A DNA stretch of 20,061 bases from a virus, in IMG/VR virus record IMGVR_UViG_3300027973_000265, positions 1 to 20,061 of that record; one strand, written 5' to 3'. Each line of letters begins with the position of its first letter. The stretch's first letter is position 1. A program made the translations under genes and the position numbers. Shown here in pieces: positions 1-6,893 of the stretch. The notes under the pieces were generated by a model. It searched no databases. It was given only the letters and a program-made list of their open reading frames with translations, and was not told the origin of the DNA.

Positions 1-1791
1 GGTGGTGGCGGTGGTAATGGAGATGGTTACGGAGCCGCTGGTGGTGCTGGCGGTTCTGGCGTAGTCATCATTTCATACACAAGCGCAACACAATTATTTG
101 GTGGTGGAACTGTTACCCAATCAGGCGGTAACTTCATTCACACATTCACATCTTCTGGCGCACTTAGCCCTTTGTCATCTGTAACAGCAAGTTACTTGGT
201 AGTGGCTGGTGGTGCGGGTGGTAGTAAAAACGGGGCTGGTGGAAATGATGCTGGTGGTGCTGGAGGCGGTGCTGGTGGATTGTTATCTGGCTCTGGTTTA
301 ACTCTAGATGCAAACTCAATCTACACAGTAACAGTAGGCTCTGGCGGTGCTGGCTCAACTAGCGCAAGTTCTGCTGGTGGAAGCGGTACAAACTCATTAT
401 TTAGCGGATTTGCAACTACTGCCGTTGGTGGTGGTGGTGGTGGTGCTAATGGCTCAAATGGCGTATCAGGAGGCTCTGGCGGTGGTGCTGGTTCATTTGG
501 TTCTGGCTCTGAAGTTGGCGGCACAGGCACATCTGGGCAAGGTAATGCTGGTGGTGGCTCTAATGGAAGCCGTGCTGGTGGGGGCGGTGGCGGTGCTAGT
601 GGCGTAGGTGGAAATGGTGCTGGTCTAAATGGAGGCAATGGCGGTACTGGCACAGCGTCATCGATTAGTGGTTCGTCAGTAACTTACGCTGGTGGTGGCG
701 GTGGTGGAACAAGAAGTGATGGAACTGCTGGCACAGCATCAGGCGGTGGCGGTGCTGGTGCAAAAAATACAACTGGAACTGCTGGCACAGCAAACACGGG
801 CGGTGGCGGTGGCGGTGGTGGCACAACAGGATTTGACGGAGGCAATGGTGGTTCTGGCGTTGTAATCATCTCTTACGCTGGCTCACAAGTATTTACTGGT
901 GGAACAGTCACAACTTCTGGTGGCAACACTATTCACACATTTACTTCTAGCGGGTCTTTGACTGGTGGTTATGCACAGTATTTAGTAGTTGCTGGAGGTG
1001 CTGGTGGTGGCTCAAGATTTGGTGGAGGCGGGGGTGCTGGCGGTCTTTTAACTGGCACTACTAACTTAGTAAAAGGAACGCAATACACAATCACAGTCGG
1101 TGCTGGTGGAACGGCTGGCCCAGCAACGGGTGGCTCTGGTACTAGTGGTGCTGGTGATGGTGGCAATGGCGGTAACTCTGTTTTTGGTTCTTTTACTTCT
1201 ACGGGTGGCGGTGGAGGCGGTGCGGGAGATTCACGCAACGGCATAGCGGGTGGTTCTGGTGGTGGTGGCGCAGGGCGATTTGCCACAAGCGGAGGTTCTG
1301 CCACATCTGGTCAGGGTAATGCTGGTGGCGGTTCATCTGGTACTGGTTCAGCGTACTATGGTGGTGGTGGTGGTGGCGCATCTGCGGCTGGAACGGCTGG
1401 TTCTAATAGTGTTGCCCCAGGTGGCAATGGTTCGGCATCAAGCATCTCTGGGTCTAGCGTTACCTACGCTGGTGGCGGTGGTGGCGGTAATTACGGAGGC
1501 ACTTCATTTCCAAATCGTTCTGCTGGTGGCACAGGCGGTGGCGGTCAAGGTGGTTCATCATCTAATTACACAGGCGATGCTGGCACAGTTAACACAGGAG
1601 GCGGTGGTGGTGGCGGTGTTAATGATGCGGCTGGTTCTAATGGGGCTGGCGGTGCTGGTGGCTCTGGCGTAGTTATCTTGTCTATACCAACAATCAACTA
1701 CACAGGCACAACCACAGGCTCACCAACTGTCACAACCAATGGTTCATATACAGTTCTGACTTTCACAAGTTCAGGCACATACACGGCATAA
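1..1791 (+). CDS. Modular glycine-rich tail adhesin / fibre-tip protein (5' truncated)
   Basis: The frame is open from the first base, so the start lies upstream of the window. The TTG at 172 is only an internal codon. At least 596 residues are present, dominated by Gly, Ser, Ala and Thr, with many runs of five to eight glycines. The protein is built of repeats about 262-270 residues long. Each begins with YLVVAGGAGG (nt 193 and 979), passes through SSISGSSVTYAGGGGGG, and ends with a beta-rich GSGVVI...HTFTSSG segment; the end of an earlier copy fills nt 1-192. Poly-glycine layers of this kind are known in phage receptor-binding tips (the glycine-rich sandwich of T4-type gp38 adhesins), and the glycine-rich domain family is common in phage tail proteins. 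The role as a host-recognition tip is inferred from composition and from the lysis genes that follow. No catalytic motif was seen. Confidence 0.75.
   Translation, partial: GGGGGNGDGYGAAGGAGGSGVVIISYTSATQLFGGGTVTQSGGNFIHTFTSSGALSPLSSVTASYLVVAGGAGGSKNGAGGNDAGGAGGGAGGLLSGSGLTLDANSIYTVTVGSGGAGSTSASSAGGSGTNSLFSGFATTAVGGGGGGANGSNGVSGGSGGGAGSFGSGSEVGGTGTSGQGNAGGGSNGSRAGGGGGGASGVGGNGAGLNGGNGGTGTASSISGSSVTYAGGGGGGTRSDGTAGTASGGGGAGAKNTTGTAGTANTGGGGGGGGTTGFDGGNGGSGVVIISYAGSQVFTGGTVTTSGGNTIHTFTSSGSLTGGYAQYLVVAGGAGGGSRFGGGGGAGGLLTGTTNLVKGTQYTITVGAGGTAGPATGGSGTSGAGDGGNGGNSVFGSFTSTGGGGGGAGDSRNGIAGGSGGGGAGRFATSGGSATSGQGNAGGGSSGTGSAYYGGGGGGASAAGTAGSNSVAPGGNGSASSISGSSVTYAGGGGGGNYGGTSFPNRSAGGTGGGGQGGSSSNYTGDAGTVNTGGGGGGGVNDAAGSNGAGGAGGSGVVILSIPTINYTGTTTGSPTVTTNGSYTVLTFTSSGTYTA
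193..1788 (+). repeat. Two tandem in-frame protein modules in the adhesin gene
   Basis: Module A runs from about 193 to 978 and module B from about 979 to 1788. They share, in the same order, YLVVAGGAGG, a LLxGxxxL...YTxTVGxGG strand, GQGNAGGGS, ASSISGSSVTYAGGGGGG and a GSGVVI closing segment. The end of a third, earlier copy occupies nt 1-192. The last copy ends differently (GVVILSIPTINYTG) and closes the protein. The copies are diverged at DNA level but remain similar enough to recombine. Confidence 0.7.
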
Positions 1792-1801
1792 GGAGAAACA
1801 A

Positions 1802-2146
1802 ATGTCACACTTTGCAAAAGTAGAAAACGGGATAGTCACTCAGGTAATCGTTGCCGAACAAGATGTCATTGATAGTGGCATCTTTGGTCATGGATGGGTT
1901 CAGACCTCATACAACACGCATGGCGGTGTTCATGCTAATGGCAATACACCTTTGCGTAAAAACTACGCTGGTGTAGGCTATACCTATGACAGCACTAGAG
2001 ATGCGTTCATACCTCCACAGCCATATCCATCATGGACTATGAGTGAGGAGACTTGTCTGTGGTCTGCGCCTACACCAATGCCTACTGATGGCAAGCGTTA
2101 TTCTTGGGATGAGCCTACATTGGCGTGGGTTGAAGTAAGTGCTTGA
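1802..2146 (+). CDS. Conserved small phage protein downstream of tail adhesin
   Basis: This is a 114-residue protein starting at ATG, with AGGAGA at 1791-1796 as ribosome binding site. The N-terminus MSHFAKVENGIVTQVIVAEQ and the aromatic, proline-rich C-terminal half (PPQPYPSWTM, WDEPTLAWVEV) resemble a small protein seen in many aquatic phages, usually left without a function. It has no signal peptide, membrane segment or catalytic motif. It lies ten bases after the adhesin gene and overlaps the next gene by eight bases, so it should be expressed with the tail and lysis genes. A tail accessory or chaperone role is possible from position alone. Confidence 0.7.
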   Translation: MSHFAKVENGIVTQVIVAEQDVIDSGIFGHGWVQTSYNTHGGVHANGNTPLRKNYAGVGYTYDSTRDAFIPPQPYPSWTMSEETCLWSAPTPMPTDGKRYSWDEPTLAWVEVSA

Positions 2147-2336
2147 GGATACTGACACACGCTTGGCAATTCACGAAGTTCTGTGCGCTGAAAGATACAA
2201 GCGTATAGACGAGTCTTTGTCTACGGGCGAGAAGCGCATGACCAAAATAGAGTATTTGCTTTATGCGGTTATTGCTTGCGTGTTGCTCGGCCCTGGCGTA
2301 GCTGCCGAGTTTGTCAAGAAACTAATCGGAGTGTGA
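2139..2336 (+). CDS. Small one-helix membrane protein, holin- or XhlA-like
   Basis: This is a 65-residue protein with a GTG start at 2139, overlapping the previous gene by eight bases. Residues 1-37 are charged and helical (RLAIHEVLCAERYKRIDESL). Residues 38-57 form one hydrophobic segment (IEYLLYAVIACVLLGPGVAA), followed by a basic C-terminus. An amphipathic N-terminal helix plus one C-terminal membrane helix is the layout of XhlA-type holin accessory proteins. Position at the head of the lysis block supports a lysis role. No family signature is strong enough to be sure, and the ribosome binding site is weak, so it probably relies on coupling. Confidence 0.6.
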   Translation: MLEDTDTRLAIHEVLCAERYKRIDESLSTGEKRMTKIEYLLYAVIACVLLGPGVAAEFVKKLIGV

Positions 2337-2337
2337 C

Positions 2338-3045
2338 ATTGACCCTTTTTCGTTGTTACTTTTGGCTCAATCTGCTTGTAGTGCAATTTCTAAGGGTTGC
2401 TCGATGTTGCACGAAGGTCGCTTGCGCTTGGAGGGTGCAAAGTCCACCATCCAAGGAGTCCAAGCAGACATTAAAGCAATTAAGGGGTTGTGGGATTGGT
2501 TTATTGGTTTGTTTAGCAAGCCTGCCGAAACCAAGCCTTTGGAGAAAACGAAAGCCGCAAAGCCCAAAAAAGACCAATCCTATGAAACGATGGAATTGCA
2601 AGTTATTCACGATGTTGGTATCCAACTTGGCAATTTCTTTGAAATACAAGCACAGTTAAAAAACTATTACGCATCGCTAGAAGCAGAATCAAAGGAACGC
2701 TACGACCCAACCCAAAACACTTCTAAAAAAGCGATTGAAAGGGCATTAGTCGAGTTGCAGATGGAAAACCTTGATGCCCAGATTCGTGAGCAAATGACTG
2801 TGTATGCGCCAGCAGAACTGAAGGCAATATATACAAGATTTTTAAAGATGTATGCCAGAATTCAGCAAGAGCAAGAATGGGCTAGAAGTGAAGAAGTTAG
2901 AAAGTTGCGTCAACAGCGTTGGAAGCAAGAGCAAGAAGAAATTTGGTTTATTGAAGTAACAACTGGAGTGGTTGCTGTGGTATTCATATCATTACTTTTT
3001 GGGTGGCTAATGTGGCAACTGCGCGTCTTATCGGGTGGGTTTTAA
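2338..3045 (+). CDS. Coiled-coil protein with C-terminal membrane anchor, probable ATT start
   Basis: The first in-frame TTG is at 2353, but a better start is the ATT at 2338. It begins one base after the previous stop and has GGAG at 2328-2331, six bases upstream. It restores an N-terminus reading (I/M)DPFSLLLLAQ, which resembles the MDP(F/I) start of similar phage proteins as I recall them. The product is about 235 residues. It has a mildly hydrophobic N-terminal helix, a Lys/Pro linker around residues 60-80, long charged helices rich in Glu, Gln and Arg, and one membrane segment near the C-terminus (TTGVVAVVFISLLFGWLMW). It sits inside the lysis block. A structural or lysis-accessory membrane role is likely; the exact function is unknown. 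Confidence 0.65.
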   Translation: MDPFSLLLLAQSACSAISKGCSMLHEGRLRLEGAKSTIQGVQADIKAIKGLWDWFIGLFSKPAETKPLEKTKAAKPKKDQSYETMELQVIHDVGIQLGNFFEIQAQLKNYYASLEAESKERYDPTQNTSKKAIERALVELQMENLDAQIREQMTVYAPAELKAIYTRFLKMYARIQQEQEWARSEEVRKLRQQRWKQEQEEIWFIEVTTGVVAVVFISLLFGWLMWQLRVLSGGF

Positions 3046-3179
3046 GCGCGGTGGCGTTATGCCTGATCGTTGCTACAACCTCCATTGCCTACATTGAAAC
3101 GCTGTATATGAAAGCCCAACTCAAGCAAGAAATCAGGGAATTACGCAAACTTAAACGAGAACTCAAGGAAAGTAAATGA
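3012..3179 (+). CDS. 55-residue membrane protein, i-spanin-like layout
   Basis: A GTG at 3012 opens a 55-residue frame that overlaps the end of the previous gene. It stops at TGA 3177-3179, overlapping the holin ATG at 3176. A hydrophobic helix at about residues 5-28 (LIGWVLSAVALCLIVATTSI) is followed by a strongly charged helix (KQEIRELRKLKRELKESK). An N-terminal anchor with a periplasmic coiled coil is the inner-membrane spanin layout, although 55 residues is short for that family. Tight packing between two lysis genes and the TGA/ATG overlap support it as real. A GTG at 3003 is an alternative start. I cannot name a family. Confidence 0.6.
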   Translation: MATARLIGWVLSAVALCLIVATTSIAYIETLYMKAQLKQEIRELRKLKRELKESK

Positions 3180-3628
3180 ATGAACTATTCGGTCTTCTCA
3201 AGGGTATCGCACCCACATTGGCAACTGCTGTGGCTGGCCCTTTGGGTGGTGCTGCTGTTACCGCTTTGGCTAGTAAATTTGGTGTTTCTGATTCCATTGA
3301 TGCTGTTGCAAAGGCTATTGCGGGTGACCCACAAGCTGCTCAAAAACTTGCTGAAATGGAACTTGAATATTACAAAATAGAGCAAAACAACCTCACAGAC
3401 CGCCTCAAAGCAGATATGGCATCTGACTCTTGGTTGTCCAAGAACATACGCCCAGCGACCCTTATATTCCTTTTGTTGGCATATAGCGGTTTTGCAGTAG
3501 CCTCAATCTTTGGTTGGGAGACCAGAGGGGCTTATGTTGAACTTTTGGGGCAATGGGGGATGTTAGTTATGTCGTTTTACTTTGGCGGTAGAACAATGGA
3601 AAAAATAGCAGATAAGGTGAAAAAATGA
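3176..3628 (+). CDS. Holin, three-helix gene-transfer-agent type
   Basis: This is a 150-residue protein. The first 33 residues are a Gly/Ala-rich hydrophobic segment (IAPTLATAVAGPLGGAAVTA). A helical soluble stretch follows, and then the family-typical SWLSKNIRPATL at residues 85-96, which leads directly into a membrane helix (about 94-112) and a last one (about 120-138). The sequence matches my memory of the GTA_holin_3TM family. Such proteins make lesions in the inner membrane that release endolysin and time lysis. The ATG overlaps the preceding TGA and has GGAA about six bases upstream. The gene ends four bases into the endolysin gene, giving a coupled holin-endolysin pair. Confidence 0.8.
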   Translation: MNELFGLLKGIAPTLATAVAGPLGGAAVTALASKFGVSDSIDAVAKAIAGDPQAAQKLAEMELEYYKIEQNNLTDRLKADMASDSWLSKNIRPATLIFLLLAYSGFAVASIFGWETRGAYVELLGQWGMLVMSFYFGGRTMEKIADKVKK

Positions 3629-4053
3629 ATTTAAGCGATCATTTCACACTTGAAGAGTTAACACACACCGACCATCGGGAACTAGAGAACATACCAAATG
3701 AACAAGAACTTGCAAACCTTAAAAGATTGGCTGAATTCCTTGAAAAAGTCAAAACTGTGCTTGGCGGTAAACCAATCATGGTTAACTCTGCGTTCCGCAG
3801 TAAAGCGGTTAATGACGCGGTAGGCTCAAAAGATACCTCTCAGCATAGGGTAGGGTGCGCTGCCGATCTGAGAGTGCCTAGCATGACTCCTGACGAAGTG
3901 GTGAAGGCTATTATTGCGTCTGGGATAGGATACGACCAAGTGATCAGGGAGTTTGACCGATGGACGCATATATCAATTCCCAACAAGTTGTTTGACTCTC
4001 CCCGTAAACAAGCCCTCATTATTGACAAACAAGGCACTAGGGTCTACGCTTAA
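3625..4053 (+). CDS. Endolysin, peptidase M15 family (VanY/M15_3-like)
   Basis: This is a 142-residue single-domain protein. It shows the M15-type zinc site: SQHRVGCAADL gives His74 and Asp81, and WTHIS gives His115. The upstream SAFRS (55-59) corresponds to the family's conserved S-x-x-R-S substrate-pocket segment. Peptidases of this kind cut peptide cross-links in peptidoglycan and are frequent phage endolysins. The length fits the short M15_3 type without a separate cell-wall binding domain. No signal peptide is seen, so export should depend on the holin. The start overlaps the holin stop (ATGA). The stop overlaps the stop of an opposing leftward gene, leaving no room for a terminator between them. 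Confidence 0.88.
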   Translation: MNLSDHFTLEELTHTDHRELENIPNEQELANLKRLAEFLEKVKTVLGGKPIMVNSAFRSKAVNDAVGSKDTSQHRVGCAADLRVPSMTPDEVVKAIIASGIGYDQVIREFDRWTHISIPNKLFDSPRKQALIIDKQGTRVYA

Positions 4054-4154
4054 TCTTTATCTACGCTGACCCACAAGACTGCGATCAGGATGCCTGCCCC
4101 AATAGCTGCGCCAATAAGTAGCACAACAAAAATTGTCAGAATACTACTAAGCAT
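4050..4154 (-). CDS. 34-residue single-helix membrane peptide at end of leftward operon
   Basis: On the minus strand an ATG at 4154 opens 34 codons to TAA at 4050-4052. The peptide is almost entirely one hydrophobic helix (ILTIFVVLLIGAAIGAGILI) followed by VLWVSVDKD. AAGGAG lies five bases upstream of the ATG, one of the better ribosome binding sites in the window. It overlaps the end of the preceding leftward gene by eight bases and meets the endolysin stop tail to tail, sharing three bases. The strong Shine-Dalgarno, clean membrane segment and operon-like overlap argue for a real gene. Function is unknown; single-helix phage peptides are sometimes lysis or superinfection modulators. Confidence 0.65.
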   Translation of the reverse strand: MLSSILTIFVVLLIGAAIGAGILIAVLWVSVDKD

Positions 4155-4773
4155 CTCGACTCCTTATATCGTAAAACCAATTATCTGAAGCAACCCACTT
4201 GCGTGACCCGTCCACCGAGTAGGTCTGGGTGGCAACATTAAAGTCTGGGGTTAGTGTTCCTGACACTAGACTTTGGTCGTACCAGATGCACCGATTGTTG
4301 GGTTGGCAAGCAAACTGTCCGTTGTCGAGTTTAATGAAATTAAAGGATTTGTGTTCCTCTGCGGTCTCAGAAAAACCCGTATCAATATCGGTCTGGTCAG
4401 CACAAAAGTCCACAGTAAACATATAAGTTCCAAAGTGCCATTGGCGGTCTTTACCAAACACCTTGACACTTAGATTCCTGAGTAAGACCTTTTCAATTAT
4501 GGTGAACCGATACCCCAGACAATCCCACAACTGAAGAGCGTCAATAGGTAAGTCCCCACCATCTTTCCAACAGTAGGCATGGATGGGCAGCTTGTCATAC
4601 AAAGCCCCATAACGGGGTAAGAGAGATTCAATCCTAAAGACTTGCCCTCGGATGGCTTTGAGAGACACCCAGATGCAGGGTTCTAACTCTCCATGACCTT
4701 TGTGGTGGTCATACAGGAATTCTTTGCGTATAAAGCATTTTAAAGGTGGCAAAGAGCCTACTAGATAACTCAT
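4147..4773 (-). CDS. Conserved phage protein of unknown function in leftward operon
   Basis: This is a 208-residue soluble protein, relatively rich in Cys, Trp, Tyr and His. It starts MSYLVGSLPPLKCFIRKEFL and continues with the segment HHKGHGELEPC, the stretch LQLWDCLGYRFTIIEK, FGKDRQWHFGTYMFTVDFC and a C-terminal LDNGQFACQPNNRC. I recall very similar proteins in other aquatic phages but no assigned function. There is no membrane segment or known nuclease or ATPase motif. The HHxxHxE segment near the N-terminus could bind a metal, but this is untested. The ATG overlaps the upstream stop as ATGA, so translation is coupled to the rest of the recombination operon. Confidence 0.75.
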   Translation of the reverse strand: MSYLVGSLPPLKCFIRKEFLYDHHKGHGELEPCIWVSLKAIRGQVFRIESLLPRYGALYDKLPIHAYCWKDGGDLPIDALQLWDCLGYRFTIIEKVLLRNLSVKVFGKDRQWHFGTYMFTVDFCADQTDIDTGFSETAEEHKSFNFIKLDNGQFACQPNNRCIWYDQSLVSGTLTPDFNVATQTYSVDGSRKWVASDNWFYDIRSRDA

Positions 4774-4970
4774 GTGTTCTTTTGCCTTAGTCTGGTTTCT
4801 ATGGTCTCAATCAAAGCTGCCAAGGGCATTGGGTCATGCAAGAACTTTCTTTGTTCCTCATTTGTCAGCCCCACCCAAGGCTTTTTGTAGTCTTGAATAT
4901 CGTCATCTTCAGCAGCATTGCGTCTGATCTCACGCGAGATTCGTTCAAATTCCTCATCTTCTGGGGTCAT
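4770..4970 (-). CDS. Small acidic hypothetical protein
   Basis: This is a 66-residue, highly charged, helical protein (EDEEFERISREIRRNAAEDDD, then KKPWVGLTNEEQRKFLHD). The fragment WVGLTNEEQ is a pattern often seen in small phage proteins of unknown role. It overlaps both neighbours by four bases (ATGA at each end), which supports it as a real member of the operon. No domain is recognised. Confidence 0.7.
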   Translation of the reverse strand: MTPEDEEFERISREIRRNAAEDDDIQDYKKPWVGLTNEEQRKFLHDPMPLAALIETIETRLRQKNT

Positions 4971-5194
4971 TTTTGCCTCGTAAAAAGATCAAGTGCCACT
5001 TTTCTCCAAAGGTTCTTAGCCTCTCGGTGTTGGGCGCACATGGGACAGTTTTGAATGGTTTGTAAGATTTCTTGTTTAACAATAAAGTTTCTTACATCTT
5101 CTCTAAGCTGCTGATGCTCGGGTAAATCAAAGATTTCTTTGGCAATGCTCTCTGGGTTCACAGCAATTCCCTCTGGATTGGGGTTATCTTCCAT
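4967..5194 (-). CDS. Small hypothetical protein with a CPMC motif
   Basis: This is a 75-residue charged helical protein. A CPMC pair near residue 50, followed by AQH, could hold one half of a metal site, but no second Cys/His pair is present, so a complete zinc finger cannot be claimed. GGAA sits seven bases before the ATG at 5194. It overlaps the upstream winged-helix gene by 37 bases in another frame and the downstream gene by four bases, consistent with dense phage packing. Function is unknown. Confidence 0.65.
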   Translation of the reverse strand: MEDNPNPEGIAVNPESIAKEIFDLPEHQQLREDVRNFIVKQEILQTIQNCPMCAQHREAKNLWRKVALDLFTRQK

Positions 5195-5472
5195 TCGCGT
5201 TCCATGCGGTTAGATTTTGACTTAACCACATTCCCCGTCAAGCAGATTTCCCCCTCTCTCTCCAACTCATGCAACCGCCTAGCGACTTGCATGGATTCCA
5301 AACCAGTATGGTGAGCAATACCATCCTTGCCTAGACTCCCGTGGTCTCTGAGGCATTGGATGATCTTGGTGGCGTGGGCTTTAGCGAGGTCTTTGGCAGA
5401 CCCCGCAGCCACCCAACTTGTCATTGGGTCGCTATTTCTTACTCTTGGGTGATCAAAAGTCGATAGATTCAT
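5158..5472 (-). CDS. Winged-helix DNA-binding protein, small
   Basis: This is a 104-residue protein. Residues about 25-80 read as a winged helix: a helix ending HATKIIQCLRDHG, a turn, GKDGIAHHTGLESMQVARRL as the recognition pair, and a wing (EREGEICLTGNVVKS). The N-terminal part (RNSDPMTSWVAA) is like the start of many small phage proteins annotated as winged-helix. Its position after the annealing protein, exonuclease and SSB-like gene suggests an early regulatory or accessory recombination role. No effector or catalytic domain is present. AAAGG lies about nine bases before the ATG. Confidence 0.7.
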   Translation of the reverse strand: MNLSTFDHPRVRNSDPMTSWVAAGSAKDLAKAHATKIIQCLRDHGSLGKDGIAHHTGLESMQVARRLHELEREGEICLTGNVVKSKSNRMEREWKITPIQRELL

Positions 5473-5677
5473 CGAAGTCTGCCTTTGGCTTTGGTGCGTT
5501 CATATATGCCCAACCAGACCATCCACCCTCAACAATGGGCATACAGTCAAATTTAATCATTGGGCCGTTCTTGGTCTCGATAACCGAGCCTATGCGCTGA
5601 TAGCGGTTTTTCTCTTGTCCGTCTTTATTGGTGTATTTGCCAGTAATGACAGAAATTTCGTATTGGGTTTTAGACAT
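5453..5677 (-). CDS. Small protein with SSB-like acidic C-terminal tip
   Basis: This is a 74-residue protein. The first 55 residues look like a compact beta-barrel (QYEISVITGKY, RYQRIGSVIETKNGPMIKFD). They are followed by GGWSGWAYMNAPKPK and a final ADFDESIDF. Bacterial single-stranded DNA-binding proteins end in an acidic tail closing with Phe (DFDDDIPF type) that recruits partner enzymes; this tail has the same character. The gene lies directly after the exonuclease and annealing protein, where an SSB-like partner would fit. The barrel is shorter than a classical SSB (about 110 residues), so the SSB role is an inference. It overlaps the exonuclease stop by eight bases. Confidence 0.55.
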   Translation of the reverse strand: MSKTQYEISVITGKYTNKDGQEKNRYQRIGSVIETKNGPMIKFDCMPIVEGGWSGWAYMNAPKPKADFDESIDF

Positions 5678-6290
5678 TTTTCACTTTCAGATTAGTTAAC
5701 TTATTCACTTTGTCATCCAACTCCGCTAAGAACTGGATAACCTCTTTCTCCAACATTGCTACATACTCAGAGTCAAACTCAACCCTTTTGACAAACAATT
5801 GAAGTTCTTGGGGTAGACGAGGGTCAAACGACACAAACTCACACCATTGGCGTTCACAGCACCGCATCTGCCATTGCATTTGGGTGATGTATTTGCCTGG
5901 CACAGTCTGGGTCAACAGCGTGTCGATGTGGGTGGCGGTGTTGGGACACTTGATTTCCAACATTCCAAACAGCCCCACCAACCCGTCAGGACTCGCGCCA
6001 GACATCTCAATTGTTGGATGGGGTACAAACCCCACTTCTTCAACCATTACATCCGCATGAGCCTCAAAAGCCGATCTAGCCAAAGGCTCAGTCTCAGTTC
6101 CCCAAGCCATAGCTGCATTGGTAAACGATTCACCTTGTTGACCAGTAAGGCGTTCACAGATCAATTGCGCCATGTAGTTGTCCCGACTAGCGGAATAGCC
6201 TGATTTGGTCTTGGCGATCACATCTGCCACCCGTGAGGCGGTTACTTTGCCCAGACGGGCTGAAAACCATTCTTCTGTACGCTGTTCCAT
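5670..6290 (-). CDS. YqaJ-family viral recombinase / lambda-type exonuclease
   Basis: This is a 206-residue protein with the PD-(D/E)XK exonuclease pattern of the YqaJ / lambda Exo family. It has RTEEWFSARLGKVTAS at the N-terminus, GTETEP (64-69), the catalytic Asp102 in GASPDGLVG, Glu112 and Lys114 in LEIKCP, and the Gln-rich QMQWQM (137-142). Such enzymes digest one strand from a double-strand end to leave a 3' tail that a partner annealing protein pairs with its target. That partner is encoded immediately upstream and joined by a TAATG overlap, giving a classic two-component recombination system. Length and motif spacing look intact. Confidence 0.9.
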   Translation of the reverse strand: MEQRTEEWFSARLGKVTASRVADVIAKTKSGYSASRDNYMAQLICERLTGQQGESFTNAAMAWGTETEPLARSAFEAHADVMVEEVGFVPHPTIEMSGASPDGLVGLFGMLEIKCPNTATHIDTLLTQTVPGKYITQMQWQMRCCERQWCEFVSFDPRLPQELQLFVKRVEFDSEYVAMLEKEVIQFLAELDDKVNKLTNLKVKNV

Positions 6291-6892
6291 TATTTACTCT
6301 CCACTTTATCGTAAGCATCAACCCAATTTTTTAAATCTTCTGATATTTGGCGTTTCATCAAATCTTTAGCCGCAGTTATGTTTTTTTGCCATTCCACATC
6401 AGCGTTAGCCGCTTTGTATGCCAATTTAAAAGCAGACTGCAATTCTTCCAATGTTTTAGATTCTTGAATGGTTGTGAGATGGTCTTGCATTAAGTTGTAA
6501 TTAGCCTTAGTCTCCTTTGGCTTAGTAGCTGCGTTGCCATCATCATCCTCGGGGGCTTGCCCTGTGGCTGCCATAAGCGAGGCTCTGCGGATGTAGGTCA
6601 AGCACGACATGAACCCTTGGGGGTCGTGTTTAGGCGAGGGAAAAAACAGTTTTCCGCAGTCGAGCCGTTCACCTGATTCATGTAGAAAACTGGTCTCACA
6701 GATAACCCCGTCTGGGTGCTCTGTGGTTGTTTGGAATAGGAATATCCCATTGTCGTTTAAAGCCCCTATAACCGAATCAACGCAAGATGCTAGGTCAACA
6801 TACTTGGAACGGAAATGAGGGTTTGTAGCGTTCTTTAAAGCGGGTGCAAAGGCTTTCTGTGCCTTAACCAAAGCAGTAGCAATGTTTTTCAT
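6290..6892 (-). CDS. erf: ERF-family single-strand annealing protein
   Basis: This is a 200-residue protein. Its N-terminal 120 residues match the ERF family: IATALVKAQKAFAPALKN, the conserved NPHFRSKYVDLASCVDSVIG, GIFLFQTTTEHPDG, a HESGERLDCG strand and GFMSCLTYIRRASLMAATG. These proteins form rings on single-stranded DNA and catalyse annealing. The less conserved C-terminal part after EDDDGN is charged and helical. AGGAAA lies five bases before the ATG. It is the upstream partner of the YqaJ exonuclease in the same leftward operon. Confidence 0.88.
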   Translation of the reverse strand: MKNIATALVKAQKAFAPALKNATNPHFRSKYVDLASCVDSVIGALNDNGIFLFQTTTEHPDGVICETSFLHESGERLDCGKLFFPSPKHDPQGFMSCLTYIRRASLMAATGQAPEDDDGNAATKPKETKANYNLMQDHLTTIQESKTLEELQSAFKLAYKAANADVEWQKNITAAKDLMKRQISEDLKNWVDAYDKVESK

Positions 6893-6893
6893 G

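Noticed and set aside
321-1381. Long proline-rich and histidine-rich open frames antisense or shifted to the adhesin gene
   Set aside because: They arise because glycine codons read as proline, valine or histidine in other frames; no ribosome binding site or protein-like composition.
1-1650. Repeated GGT/GGC runs that look like simple repeats or a CRISPR-like array
   Set aside because: They are in-frame glycine codons of one protein; there are no constant repeats with unique spacers.
2276-2659. 127-residue plus-strand frame overlapping the coiled-coil gene
   Set aside because: Cys- and Lys-rich out-of-frame product with no start signal; the other frame gives coherent helices and a membrane anchor.
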